This document shows positions 13,720 through 26,700 of a DNA stretch of 64,000 nucleotides, piece by piece (the first letter of the stretch is position 1; each line of letters begins with the position of its first letter). This DNA comes from Primulina eburnea (Eukaryota > Streptophyta > Magnoliopsida > Lamiales > Gesneriaceae): NCBI RefSeq assembly GCF_022965805.1, contig NC_133105.1:3286001-3350000 (forward strand), read 5' to 3'. Under the pieces are notes generated by a model. The model saw only the letters and a program-made list of their open reading frames with translations, did not search any database and was not told where the DNA came from. A program made the position numbers and the translations under genes.

Positions 13720-14026
13720 ATTTTTGTTTCATTGAACGACCGTATATTTCGTTAGCAATTGCCGTGTGTGTTTTCTAGTACTACACAATTTAATTATTTG
13801 ACGAAGAATTTTATTTTAAAATTAATTAATAAAGAGAAAAATATTGAAATTTTAGATAAAATAAGGAAAATTGGAGAAAAAAGAAAGATATAAAAATCAC
13901 TGATGAACTCGGACTATCAAAATTTGGATATATTAACGAAGTAAAGATGGCAATGATAAATACAAAAAAAATATGTATTTTTATTTAAATTAAAATTAAA
14001 ATAAAATAAAATAACCAAAGAAGGGA

Positions 14027-17000
14027 ATGACCAAGAAGCCAACAGTGGTGGCGGGGTTGCGGCTGAGAAGACTAATGGAAATCCCAGCGCCGCCGATTAC
14101 GCTTCCGCAGAAGGATTATCTTCAATATAACCACACCGATTCTTGCAGCCCATATAGATGGACTGCCAGGTAAATACTTGATATTTTTTTTATATCACTT
14201 GGAAACTGAATTGAGCTTTAATTCAAAAGCCAGCGGTGAACAGAGTATGCTTAGCTTTCTAGAAGGAAAATCACTAGAAAAGTTTTGAAATTTTACGAGA
14301 AGCAACCTCCTCCTTAAAATGTGTCTCTGTTTTTTTTATTAATAACATTGTGCTAATGCAATGATATTCTGATTATGGCAGGGAAAGTTATCAGTTCATG
14401 TATGCAAGACCATGGCAAATGGTTAATGATTTTTATTCGGACGCAGTGAATGGACGTAGATCACTATCAGAGTTGTTTGGAAAACAAGTGGGATTTACTG
14501 TAATGTTTTATGTGTTTCAAATATTCTTGAAATTTAACTTTATTTTTTTCTGTTTTGATATCAAGATTTGTACTTTTATCGGATTGAGTGTGCCCCCATC
14601 ATCTTATTAATCCTGATTGTTTTAATATTTTTGATACATGCTTTCTGGAAATAATCCTCTAAACGTGCATGCTATCAATGAGAATGTGTGCACGATGTTT
14701 TTATCACTGCAGGTCTCACTATTAACCACAGTTTAAATTTATTTGCATGTGTTCTAAGGAATTCGAGGTTCAGAGCTTGAAAGTGTCTTCATCGTCTTAT
14801 ATTTTTATACATTTTGGTACTAAAGGAATATGACCATAAGGGCCTGTCTGTAGCAATGCAGAATTCGGAATTTTGTTGCAGTTTAAAATTAAAGGCATTA
14901 AAATTTTCATAATGATGGTATTGCATTATTGTATTCATGCAAGAGAAATTTCACAGACATGTACCATTCACGATGATGCTGAAAATGTAGAAGACTGTAA
15001 TCAATCGGTTAGTGGTCCAGCTGCAGAGAGGACTGGAAAATGGGCAAGAGTGACATTCAAGATAGTGCTGTCGTATCACGGGAGTTCATTTGATGGGTGG
15101 CAAAAACAACCGAATTTGAATACTGTCCAAGGGTATGTTTTGTTCTACTGCTTACAAAAATTTTAAAGTATTGCACATGAAAAGGTGCAAGCAATGCCTG
15201 ATTGTAAAAGATACCGCATTACTTAGTTAATGTCGCTAATTTTACTTTTCCTTGTTTTTGCTCCGGCGTGGCAAAGTTGAATGGTCTCTTTTTCTCATCT
15301 CCTTTCTGTCAATTGTGTGCGAAATAAGAATTGTAAGATTTTTTCTGGTGGACTTATTTTCTATCAAGTTGAAGAACTTGGTTGAGTCTTTATTATCCAC
15401 GAGTGCAAATTTAGTTGTGGCTAATCAAGCATCCATGTGGCTGTTTTTCCATATACAGACTGGTTGAAAGTTCTCTGGGAAAATTTGTTGATGAAAAGAA
15501 AATGCAGCTGCTAAAAGAAAAGAAATTACCAATAGATGTATGTTCTGTTGTTGCTGGGCGTACAGACAAGGGGGTGACAGCTCTTAATCAAGTTTGTTCT
15601 TTCTGTATGTTATATGCTTCTTCGATCTAAATTTGTTCAATTCTCATTGCTTCATATCCAAAAAAAATGCATTTGAGATGCATGCATGCCTTCATATATT
15701 TATCAAGTTCGAGCAATATGTGGTCCTCTCTGTTAGAAATTTAAGAGGATGGCACTTACTTCTCAATTGGACATCCATAAGGTCGTCTTTTCCCTGCGGG
15801 ACTGTATAAATGTTGTAGATATTAATGCATAATGCATTTTAGTATGTCTGTGTGTGATTATTCTGTGGTACTTCAGAATTTTATAATTATGCATATAGTA
15901 ACTTGTGAGGTGTTCCCTTCTGTCCTTCGAGGTTAAAAGTGTTCACTACGGTAAATCAGACACAGCAAAATGATCAAGGTGTAGCTAAATATCAAATTTT
16001 TTTTCTGCTCGACAGAATAGCTAAAGAGTGTGCTACTTATTCTTTGTACCCATGATTATTTGTTCCCGAGTTTTGTTCATTTTCTTCATTTGTGTGTGTG
16101 CTAGCTTATATGAACTCTATAATGAGCATTTTGGGTTTTTTTCTTTTTTCGCGTTTGAGAATAAGGACGGTGAGTTACTTTTGCTATTCATTGGAATATA
16201 ACTATGGGAGGTGCACCAGTGAAGGTTATGTACAAAGTATTGATTCTTGATAGGTAAAGGGCATGCCACTTCCCTTTCGGATTGCACAAATGGGAACATC
16301 TTTTGAATTGTTGAGGCCTTTGGTCATTAAATGTTTTTTCTTTCCATAGCATATCGAGTATGACTCCCAAAACACTTGGGTGGGCGCCTCCAATACCCTG
16401 TTGCATCATCATCTGTTAATTACTTCTGTTTTTCTAATTTAACATTCAATTTTTTGTATGTCAAGATACATGGAGGAAAGATGTTATGGCTCAAGATATT
16501 GAAAATGCCATCAATGATATCACACCAGGGAAGATAAGGGCCATTTCTGTATCCAAGGTGGATGTAGTCATGAACTTAGCGCCATTATTTATTTGTTCAG
16601 TAATTACATTGCCGTCTAAGAGAATGAATTTTATACTTTATGTAAGTGCCATAGAATAGACTAATGCACACATTTCTTTATTAGGTATCACGAGAATTTC
16701 ATCCTAATTTCGCTGCAAAGTGGAGGCATTACTTGTATATTTTCCCCCTTCATGATGAAATTGTTGATGACGAAGCCAGTCAATGCAAGAAGGATCGTTA
16801 TGAACAGTGTGTTAGTGAGAAAAATTGTCGAGATGTAGTGGATGATGATTTCAGGAATGAACAGGATACAAGGAAGAAACCAACCAGTTTTGAAGTAAAC
16901 AGGGTCAACAATCTATTAAATCAACTTGAAGGAAAACTATTATCCTACAAGATATTTGCACGAGATACTAAAGCATCAAGAAACGTGTAAGATTGAAGTT

Positions 17001-19009
17001 TTTTTTCTAAAATACTTTTGGTGAATTTTATCGTTTCATCTGTCAAAATGATTTTCTGACTGATGAGCAAGTGTACTCATACTCGGTTTGGCTTCACTTG
17101 AATATATTGCAGCCAGACCTTCTTCATGTTTCGCATATATTTCTTCCATTTATCTTTCTTTGTCTGTCAACCTTGCTAATGTATCAGTGAAATTTCAGCA
17201 AGCATCAGTTAGATTTGGTTTTTTATGTGTTATTTTATCAGAAAGCCCATCAACTCAGGGACAGCCTTCATAATTTTATTTAATAAATGAGTATACATTT
17301 GTTATTGCCTATCCTGTTAGTCTTTAACTTGGGGCCCTTTCTAAAATGATTTCAGCATTGGGATAGTGCCTCAGTTTTGGAATTTAATTTTCTTAACTAG
17401 ATATGATGGCCAGAGTTTGACAATCATATTTTGTTGAAAATTGCAAATTTTATATGTTAGTATGTTCCCACTTTAGCTGATTGGTAACTCACTTTCTGAT
17501 ATCAAAATTTCATCCTGTTGCAGTGGTCCACCAACCGAATGCTTTGTCTTCCATGCACGAGCCTCGGAAGCCAATTTACTATGCGATGAGGTTCTACAGA
17601 TACCTAATATTGTTGTATCATTTTTTGCCTGTCACGACATACATTTGTGTCACTGTAGATTTTTTATTACCCATGTTTTAAGGAAGTCTTTGATACTGAA
17701 TAATTAAGCTTGTTACCTACATCAATTTTTTCTTAAATGTGTAAGAATTACACACCATGTGTTTTATATGTAAAACTTGAAATAATTTTTTTTCTCTGAT
17801 ATTTTTTGCACTTTAGCAGTTGCACCAAAGTTGCATAATGATGCTATAGCGATGGGAAAGGGCGGATAATTCATCCGTTCAGTATCAGTAGTCAAAATCA
17901 CCAAATTTATTTACTTTAGTGATCAAAGTTTGTGAAAAGAAAATGTGTATTTTCACTGTGAATTATTGGCACTAATTAGGGTTGAATTCTTGCATTCAGA
18001 GACAGAGATATTAGATCCGTATTGACGTGCCTGTACATGGTATAGAATTGAGTTTTCATTTATATTATGACGATTCCCTTGATAATTATTAATTAGTAAA
18101 GATCCAAATTTGCACGTATTGATTCTAAATTAGCTGTTCTTGCATCTTATTCATCTTTTTACTGATCTCTTCTGCTATTTTTCCATACTTAAAAGGATGG
18201 GACCATTAAGAAGACTATGTGCGTTGAGCTGGTCGCTAACCGATTCTTGCGGAAGGTAGTTACTCTTTTCAGTTTCTGTCAGAAATTAACTATATTTTGT
18301 CTTGATTAATGACATCTGATCGAAACTGTTTTAAACTCACCTGAGCAGTCATCAGATATGCATATTGGAACGTTGTTTCACATGAGATATTATATAATAT
18401 CTTGTCTGATGGATTGTCAGATTTAGTTATGATCTCTGCTTTTAAGAAATCACTGCTTGACTTGTAAAGTCAAACAACTTGAATCGGCACAAGGAATTAT
18501 GACTAAGGCTGCAAATGAATTCCATCACGCTTTTCGATTTTGCTTGAACAATATTGAATTCATGTTGAAATTATCTAACTCGAGTCAAGCTCCAATTCAT
18601 TCAATATATTTTAAAGTTGAATTTGAGATATTGCTAAATTATTTTGTCCATAGAGACTTTAGTTGAGTCAAGCAATTAAAAGTGTTAATTTTTCAAGCTC
18701 GCTTAAAAAATCCAAGCTCAAGTTTGAGCTCAAAAGAGAAGAAATAATATTCACTTCGTTTAGGTTCTTTTGCTCCATTGATGTGTCCTTGAATCACTAG
18801 TCGTTTTTTTTGGTGATACACAGATGGTTAGAGTTCTTGTAGCCACAGCTGTAAGGGAAGCTGCTGCTGGTGCAGAAGACGATATGCTGCTAAAACTTAT
18901 GGATGCAACATGCAGACGTGCCACTGCTCCACCAGCACCACCAGATGGCCTTTGCCTTCTCGGTGTGGGGTATACAGATTTTGATAGAAAATATTGCTTG
19001 ATCCTTTAA
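14027..19009 (+). CDS. TruA-type tRNA pseudouridine synthase, nine exons
   Basis: The predicted enzyme isomerises uridine to pseudouridine in tRNA. Exons: 14027-14169, 14382-14487, 14957-15132, 15459-15604, 16466-16557, 16685-16986, 17524-17590, 18196-18255, 18824-19009. They join in phase to 425 residues. TruA motifs appear in order: KIVLSYHGSSFDGWQKQPN with TVQG, then AGRTDKGVTALNQVCSF with the catalytic Asp at about residue 178, REFHPNFAAKWRHYLY, and FLRKMVRVLVATAVREAA. The active-site loop reads GVTA where bacterial TruA has GVHA, as in some eukaryotic relatives. An acidic insert (about 245-310) lies between the conserved blocks. The exon 3 start at 14957 was preferred over an earlier in-frame acceptor because the intervening translation looks intronic. 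No clear organelle signal is visible, so location is unknown. Confidence 0.85.
18480..18740. repeat. degenerate gctcgagctcaag-type repeat inside an intron
   Basis: The last intron of the pseudouridine synthase gene carries scattered ctcgagtcaagctc, caagctcgctt and caagctcaagtttgagctc motifs. These are typical of decayed hAT-like elements with GAGCTC-rich subterminal repeats. Borders are not clear. Confidence 0.35.
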
Positions 19010-19762
19010 GTTCCTCAGAGGACCATTTGTTTTATATGAAGTGTGCATCATGCATACAGAAACTGGATCTGTTCATCTCTCTTTACATGATTTGAACAGT
19101 TTGCCAGTAACATTCTCAAAATTATTCGGAGTTCTACGAAGTCGATTCAGATAGAAAATGTCATAGATTAGATAGCTCCAAACATCATCTTTTCTCAGAT
19201 AGTAAAACCTTTTTTTTTTTTACTTCGAATCTTCTTTTCCACGTTCTTATCATAATTTTAATTACTCGTGAATTATTTTTTATTCGACGCATAAAAAGCA
19301 AAGGAATAATTTATATATCCAATACCAATCTTAGAATCGGTTTTTCAGTTTTTTTTCCACCCTTGATTCGACCACCGGGGCTTTCGTTACAGGTACAATT
19401 ATGTCCCAGTTCAAGTCAACATTCTTTATTTGTCCTTGATAATATTTATAGTTGATACTGACCTCAAACTCAGAGGTGTTACGCACATTTCTCATGCAAA
19501 AAAGTTTTCCATATTCCATGCGAAGAAAGAGAGGACATAGTCAACTTTATTTTACCCTCTTCACATTTGTCAAAAGAAAGTCATTTGAACCTCATGATAC
19601 CAAATCCCTATTATTGGTACCTTCTTTCAATCTCTCCATGTCCTCTCGATATTCATTTCAGTCTTATCCATTTTCTCCCCTCGAAGAAGCCATTCTCATT
19701 TCTTGGAGTTTTCCGATAGGGCGCGCACCTAAGAGTGCGCGCGTGCCATTGTCAAGATCAAG

Positions 19763-22011
19763 ATGTCTGTGAAACAAATCTTTCTCTCGCCGGGCTCACG
19801 TATAAACGTTTTGGTTTTCATCGTCTTCTTGAATTTTATCACGTCATCCGCGGTGTCGGATGCTGAAATCTTGGTCAAATTCAAGGCAATCCCTCAAGAA
19901 TGCCGACGCATTATCTAGCTGGGACGAGAACAAGTCTCCATGCAATGGGGATCACGAGATCTGGAATGGGGTTCTGTGCGAGCAGGGAACTGTCTGGGGA
20001 CTCAAACTCGAGAATATGGGATTAAAGGGTGTCATTGATGTGCAAGCCCTTGCACAAATGACAAACTTGAGAACTATAAGCTTTATGAACAACAAGTTTG
20101 ATGGATCTTTGCCGGACCTACATAAAATTACGGCTATTAAAACTATTTACTTGTCATATAACCAATTCTCCGGGGAGATTCCGCAAAACGCTTTCACTGG
20201 GATGTCCTCATTGAAGAAGATTTATCTGGCCAATAACAAGTTGTCGGGATCGATCCCGGAATCTTTGACTGCATTGCCGAGGCTCAAAGAGTTGATGCTG
20301 GAAAATAATGAATTTGTAGGGTTGATACCTCCTTTTCCACAAGACAGGTTGAAGATTTTCAATGTGTCCAACAATAAGTTGGAGGGAGAGATCCCTAGTA
20401 GTCTCTGCCGGCATCGATGCTTCGGCCTTCAATGGTAAGATTTCGTTCCATAATTGGGACTTGAATTATTTTTAGCGACCAAACTTGCATTTAGTCGATA
20501 TGGGTAAGTTTACTTTATTATTGGACATGAAATTTACTGGTTTGCTCAACTCAATCTTACTGTTATTATTGTTATTTTTCTGTTTACGTACAGGCAACAA
20601 AGATCTATGCGGGACGCCTCTAAAAGCATGTTCAGCCCCGAGCAAACTCTCCATCGGGACTATAGTCATCGTCGCCGTGCTGGTGGTGGTGGCCATAGCT
20701 GCCTTAGTCTTTGTAGTCATCATCCTCCGCCGACGCAAGAAATCACCGCAGCAAGCAGACGAATCCACCACCTCCACCAATTTAAATAGAATGGAACAAG
20801 GCCAAGCTAATGCAAACTCATCTTCTCCTGATCACACCGGTCAAGCCAAGAAAACCGAGCAAGGCACAAAACTTACTTTCTTGAAAGAAGATGGGGAGAA
20901 GTTCGACATGCCGGATCTGCTGAAAGCCTCAGCGGAGATTCTGGGCAGCGGTGTGTTCGGATCCACGTACAAGACCAGCCTGAATGGAGGGAAGATGATG
21001 GTTGTGAAGAGATTCAGACACATGAATAACGTCAGCAAAGAGGAGTTTAATGAGCATATGAGGAGATTGGGGAGATTGAATCATGAGAATTTGCTTTCCA
21101 TCGTGGCTTTCTATTATAGGAAAGAGGAGAAGCTTTTGGTCTCAGATTATGCGGAGAATATCAGCCTTTCTGTTCACCTTCATGGTATGCATTCTCCATC
21201 TTTATTCTGCTTCTTCACTGGGTGCCAAGGGACGATCCTCAAATTCTGAGTATTTAGTTGAAACAATTATTCGAATTCATGAATCAATGCGCAAAATGGA
21301 ATACATAAACTAATCATTGATAATTTTTGTACATATATTATAGGAAATAAATCTCGTGGGGTCCCATGCCCCGACTGGCCGACTCGTCTAAAAATAGTGA
21401 AAGGAATCGCCAAAGGCCTCGCGTATCTCTACAACGAACTCCCATGCTTAACAGCACCGCACGGCCATCTCAAATCCTCCAACGTACTCCTGGACGCCAC
21501 CTTCAATCCCCTCCTCAGCGACTACGGATTCATCCCCATCGTCAACCAAGAACACGCCCAAGAACACATGGTCGCCTACAAATCCCCCGAGTATAAGCAC
21601 ACGGGACGGATCACCAAGAAAACCGACGTCTGGAGTTTTGGAATCCTCGTCCTGGAGGTCCTCACGGGCCGGTTCCCTTCGAACTTCCTGCAACAAGGAA
21701 ACGGCACGGATACGGACTTGGCGGCGTGGGTAGACTCCGTGGTGAGGGACGAGGGCAATCTTGAGCTGGTCTTGGATAGAGACATGACGGGGAGCGGCAA
21801 CTCTGAGGGGGAAATGATGAAGATGTTGAGGATAGGGCTCAGTTGCTGCGATGTGGACGTGGAGAGGAGGCCTGAGTTCAAGGAAGTTGTGGCCATGGTT
21901 GAGGAGATTAAGGAAAAAGACGACGAGTTCTATTCATCGTACGCGAGTGAAGGTGATACGAGAAGTTCCAAGGGGTTGTCCGATGATTTCGTTCATGTTA
22001 CTTTTAAATGA
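19763..22011 (+). pseudogene. pollen receptor-like kinase (LRR-RLK), exon 1 frameshifted twice
   Basis: The homologous product is a single-pass LRR receptor kinase of the pollen PRK type, which acts with pectin-methylesterase and RopGEF signalling in pollen tubes. Exons: 19763-20434, 20594-21184, 21344-22011. In order: a hydrophobic signal peptide (FIVFLNFITSSAVSDAE), an LRR N-cap (SSWDENKSPCNG), about five LRRs, NKDLCGTPLKAC, a membrane segment (TIVIVAVLVVVAIAALVFVVI) with RRRKK stop-transfer, and a kinase domain. The kinase is atypical: HGHLKSSN replaces HRDLKxxN and DYGF replaces DFG, as is usual in PRKs. An extra base near 19889 separates the signal-peptide frame from the LRR frame, and another near 20402-20406 precedes AGIDASAFNG. 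Exons 2 and 3 are intact. It is either a recent pseudogene or an assembly with indel errors. A start at 19860 would keep the LRRs but lose the signal peptide. Confidence 0.7.
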
Positions 22012-22159
22012 TAGTTAATTTAGCTCGGTGGTTGCAAATTTGGTTCTTGTGTTCTCTTTGAACGAGTAAAAATGGGTGCTCAAGTGGAAGAATTTCATGT
22101 ATCGATTTCTAGGAATATCGATGTTTTTTTGGAGTTTGATGATAAGATATACATACATC

Positions 22160-22199
22160 ATATATATATATATATATGTTATGTGTGTGTGTGTGTGTG
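22160..22199. repeat. (ta)n-(gt)n microsatellite
   Basis: About nine TA units are followed within a few bases by about nine GT units, in the 3' flank of the receptor kinase locus. Confidence 0.9.
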
Positions 22200-22627
22200 A
22201 TGACTGATGAGTGATTTGGAAGGAGAAATTACTAGTGATTTTGCAGTACTTTGGTTAGTTTTCAATTGTTCAAATAACTTCGGATTAAGATTCTGATGCA
22301 ATTTGCTCTAAAAATGATTTTGGACAGAAAACTAACTTTATTATATCAAACTTACCTATTTTATTAAAAGTTACAGGTGGATCATAACGGTACAACTCAT
22401 ATATTTTAAATTGTATTTAGTCCAAACATGTCAATTTTTATCCTAGCAATGACAATAATTAAATCCAACACTCTTCCTTATATTAATTATACTTTTATAA
22501 TTCATGAGAATCGAGCATTTGTTATTGACTCTTAATATTTTAAACTATACGACAATATCGATAGATTTATCTCCTAACATAGTTAATAATTTGTTGTATC
22601 TAATTTAAATTGAAATTAAAAGTAAAT

Positions 22628-22808
22628 GAGCAGGTCTCTTGTGAGACGGTCTCACAAATCTTTATCAGTGAGACGGGTCCATCTTACCGATATTCCTAAT
22701 AAAAAGTAATACTCTTAGCATAAAAAAATAATATTTTCATGGATGACCCAAATAAGAGATTTGTCTCATAAAATACGACCCGTGAGACCGTCTAACACAA
22801 ATTTTTGT
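22628..22808 (+). mobile_element. MITE-like element copy
   Basis: It starts gagcaggtctcttgtgagac and ends caaatttttgtc. It has both palindromic ends and the internal aaaaagtaatactcttagc block of the family, about 180 bp in all. Confidence 0.65.
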
Positions 22809-23139
22809 CAAATTAAATAATAGATGATTTATATTGATTTGTTATCAACAAGATGAAAATAGATGTATACAAATAATCCTTCCACCAAATATTTTATTAA
22901 TTATATTAATATATCCCATTTTATTTCTATTCCAACCAAGTTATTGCCGGTTCGTTTTGTTTTCTTAACAATAGTTTGTAGTTGATAAATAGTTTTTTTG
23001 TTAAAATTAAATACTATATGTCAAATTACATCTCGGAAGAAAGAATGTTATGCAGTAGCTTCATTATGAAAGTCAAACCCTAAATCGCTCATCGTTCCAT
23101 CCATCTTCATATCAAAATTCTCGTAAATAAACTTGTGTT

Positions 23140-23275
23140 GTGTGACAGATATCTGATTTAGGTCATCCATGAAAAATATTACTTTTTATGCTAAGAATAT
23201 TAATTTTTTATTGTGAATATCAGTAGGGTTGACTCGTCTCATAGATAAAGATTCGTGAAACCACGAGACCTACTC
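23140..23275 (-). mobile_element. truncated MITE-like element copy
   Basis: It is an inverted partial copy running from the tgatttaggtcatccatgaaaaa motif through ttattgtgaatat to gattcgtgaaaccacgagacc. The expected start of the element is missing. Confidence 0.55.
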
Positions 23276-23781
23276 CAAACTTAAAGCCAACTCAAAATAC
23301 AAATTATTGGTAGTATTTGCATAAATTCTCTTCCAAAATAATAAAGAAACCTCTATAAAAGTCAAACTCTGTCAATTTGAGTCGTGACCTTCACACAAAT
23401 ATGGAAATGCTCTCTAATGCCAGCCTCATACACTGCGGGTCAAAGGAGAAAAACCATGGCAGATTTCAGTATTAATGGTCACAAGATCATTATAAAACCC
23501 TATTTATTCGGAACAAAAGAAAACCCAATGAATTATTATCTGCAAAAACCCACCACAAATAAATAAAATAAAAAGGGTTTTCATTTATTTGAGGATACTC
23601 AGTACCCTGTCCAAATTCCAATGCATAGATTTTTCCAAATTCTCAGCAAATAATAATTAGCCTAACAGAGAAAAAGAGAGAGCTTCAAAGGCGAAAAAGA
23701 GATATCATCCAAGAATTGAATTCAAATACAAATTAATGAACTAGAAATCCAAAGGTTGAATTATTTATAAGGTTGGAGATT

Positions 23782-26700
23782 ATGGTGGTAGTTGCCATAG
23801 ACAAGGACAAAGGAAGCCAAGGTGCATTGAAATGGGCAGTTGATAATCTCTTGTCCAAAGGGAAAACTGTAACACTGCTCCATGTCAAGCTCAAGCAGCC
23901 TGCCTCAGGTAATGTTCTTGAATCTACATTCATTCAATCTCTCCGCATGCAGCAACAGACTCAGATATTTAATGATCAATTTATTTTGTACACCTTATAG
24001 ATAAAAATGTCCTGCTAGTCTATCCCGGCATGCATGCATTCATCGTTTCTATCACTGCCATAGGCGATCGTAGGGGTGACAGGAAAAACAGGATTTGGAT
24101 TTTGCCGCTCTAATACTTTTAAAGTTTTTTTATTTTTAGTTTCTCCCCTTTCTTTCAATTATAAATTTCTAATTCCGACAATCAAAACAATTTTTCAGAA
24201 GAAAGGGATTATTGTCTACTCCTCCAAGAAAAAAACAGGGAAGAATGTTATGCAGTAGCTTCATGATGATATTCATGTTATAGTTTCTCTGACCATAAAT
24301 TACTTGTGGATACACAGTGGGAAGTTTCTCAGGGAACGAGGATGCTTCAAAAGTATCAAAGGTTAACGTGCCGATTGATGGCCAAACCAAGGAGCTCTTC
24401 TTTCCTTTTCGTTGCTTCTGCACCCGCAAGGATGTAAGCTAAGGCATTCCATGCATGCATTTTCATGATTTAACAATTTCTTTACATACCATACAACAAT
24501 GTCAACTCTGTGTTCCTTGACTTTGATAGACATCATATAAGAATGGGAAAATCCAAGAAAAGGGTGTAATATGAGTCAAGCTGTCTCTTTACTCGAGCCC
24601 AATGAAATTCATGATTTTTTTAGCATATGCACCCATATTCGATCAAGGAATGTAAAGAAATTCAACTAGTGTATCATAAAATCAAGTTTGTTGAACGTAA
24701 TGCCAATCACATGATATTTATTCTGTGTGAACAGATAAGAGTCAATGAAGAAGTAGTAGAAGACACCGACGTAGCCAGAGCCCTCATCGATTATGTAAAG
24801 AACAACTTGATTGAGGATTTGGTCGTCGGCTCCACGGTTAAGAATGGCTTCATGAGGTGATAAATCTATCTAATCTATCATCAACTTAAAAAATAAAGCG
24901 AGAATTTACAGATAAATCAGAAGAAAACTCATAAATTTCTTGACACAGAAGATTCAAGATTGTTGATATCCCAGGCAATGTGTCCAAAGGGGCGCCTGAA
25001 TTTTGCAACGTTTATGTCATTTCCAAGGGGAAGATATCATCGGTCAGGTCCGCCTCCCTTGCCGTCCCAAAAGAATCTCCATATCAACTGCAGAATCAAG
25101 TTAATCCACAATCTGGTTCAACTGACGCACATTTCATGCAAAGTAACAAAACACGAGGTATGATTCAGGCATTTGGTAAACTTACATGTTCAGCTTCGTT
25201 ATTATTGTTTAATCCTGGATAAAGAAAACTGAACTTTGCGGTGTCTGTAGGAAATACAGCCGATAAATCGCTGCCATTGGCATCTAAGACAACAACGGAT
25301 GAGACAGACACGATCAAGTAAGATGACTGATGAAGTAGTTTATTTTATTAAGAAGTCAGATTAAGTTGTTCGTTTACAAAATGGGAAAACTTAGCAAATA
25401 TAGTAAAAATGTTGGATGTGTATTGGGAAAGGTCGACTCTTATAATAAGAAAAAATTCTCATGAAATATGAGAAAAAATTCATCTCATGTAAGAATACAA
25501 TGAAATGCATGTTTTTAAAAACTGAAAGAGAAGCCACACAATATCTTGATGAACTAACATGCACTGCTACTAATACAGGTCACCATTTACCAGAGGAAAT
25601 GCTGCAAACAGATCTTATGGAGATTTTGCTATGCTTGATACGGACCTATCATATGTGAGCTCTGGCAGGCCAAGCACCGAGCGCATGATTCACACATTAG
25701 ATCATGATATGTCTACGACCTCTCATCTGTCAAACAGCTCAGACGCAGAAAACCGATCGAGTTTTGGATCTTCATTCTCTAATACCATGTCGTCAGATGC
25801 AAATTACAGCTTCGGAATCTTCTCATCGAGCTCACAAGAAAGTGGAAACTATTCATGGTCTGGATCCCAAACCCTGGTATGTGTACAAACAACATGAACA
25901 AGTGTTGATTTCGTTATTTTCAAGAAAAACTAAGAATCTCAAAGATTATACTTATTAGCTTAAAAAAAAAGGATAAAATTGATTTGCTGTCCCATTCCCC
26001 AGATATTTCCTCTCGAAGCATATCCAATACAATACACAAAAGTCTTCTTTCCTTATACGATTATCCTTTGTGGACTCTTTCAATATTATGTTCAATTACC
26101 ATATCATTTTTCTCTTACCACATCCCAAAATTTTGTCTGATATCAAAGGAAGCATTGCCTAGAAACTGATAAGGTCCTAAATTTTTTTGAGATGTACGTA
26201 AATCACAAAATATTATAGAAAATTCGATGTTGATCGCTACCTTATATGTAGTATACTGTGCATAAAACTTCGCATCAAATATTCAAAAAATACAGGATGA
26301 TGTAGAGGCAGAGATGGCCAGGCTAAAGATGGAACTCAAACAGACAATGGATATGTACAGCACAGCCTGCAAGGAAGCTCTTTGTGCAAAACAGAAAGTA
26401 CGGTTCACCATTCAAAATATTTATACTCTTTGACAAAGTTATATACGGTCACAAAAATAAAACTTAGCAGCAAAATCGAACATTTAAAATCAAAGTATAT
26501 ACCGTTCATGAATCTGATTTCTATATTTGTGTAGACACTGGAACTTAACCGCTGGAAAATGGAAGAACAACAGAAACTAGGAGAGGCCCGACTAGCAGAG
26601 GAAGCAGCATTGGCGATGGCAGAGAAGGAAAAAGAGAAGTGCAGGGCAGCAATTGAGAAAGCTGAAACAGCTCAAAAAATAGCTGAACTTGAAGCACACA

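Larger units (their letters stand above)
10814..14026. other. intergenic region between divergent genes
   Basis: This interval separates the CAS start codon (minus strand) from the pseudouridine synthase start (plus strand), so it should hold both promoters and 5' leaders. It has at least four copies or part-copies of the gtgagacggtctcac repeat family, an AT-rich filler, and no supported gene. No convincing core promoter element was assigned. Confidence 0.5.
22012..23781. other. intergenic DNA with two MITE-like copies
   Basis: No gene is supported. The stretch holds a (ta)n/(gt)n microsatellite at 22160-22199, a full repeat copy at about 22628-22808, and a truncated inverted copy at about 23140-23275. 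The right end should include the promoter and 5' leader of the USP-kinase gene at 23782. Confidence 0.5.

Noticed and set aside
19860..20438. A separate intact LRR protein starting at 19860
   Set aside because: The signal peptide lies just upstream in another frame and the exon end only fits the kinase exon in a third frame, so this is one disrupted receptor kinase gene.
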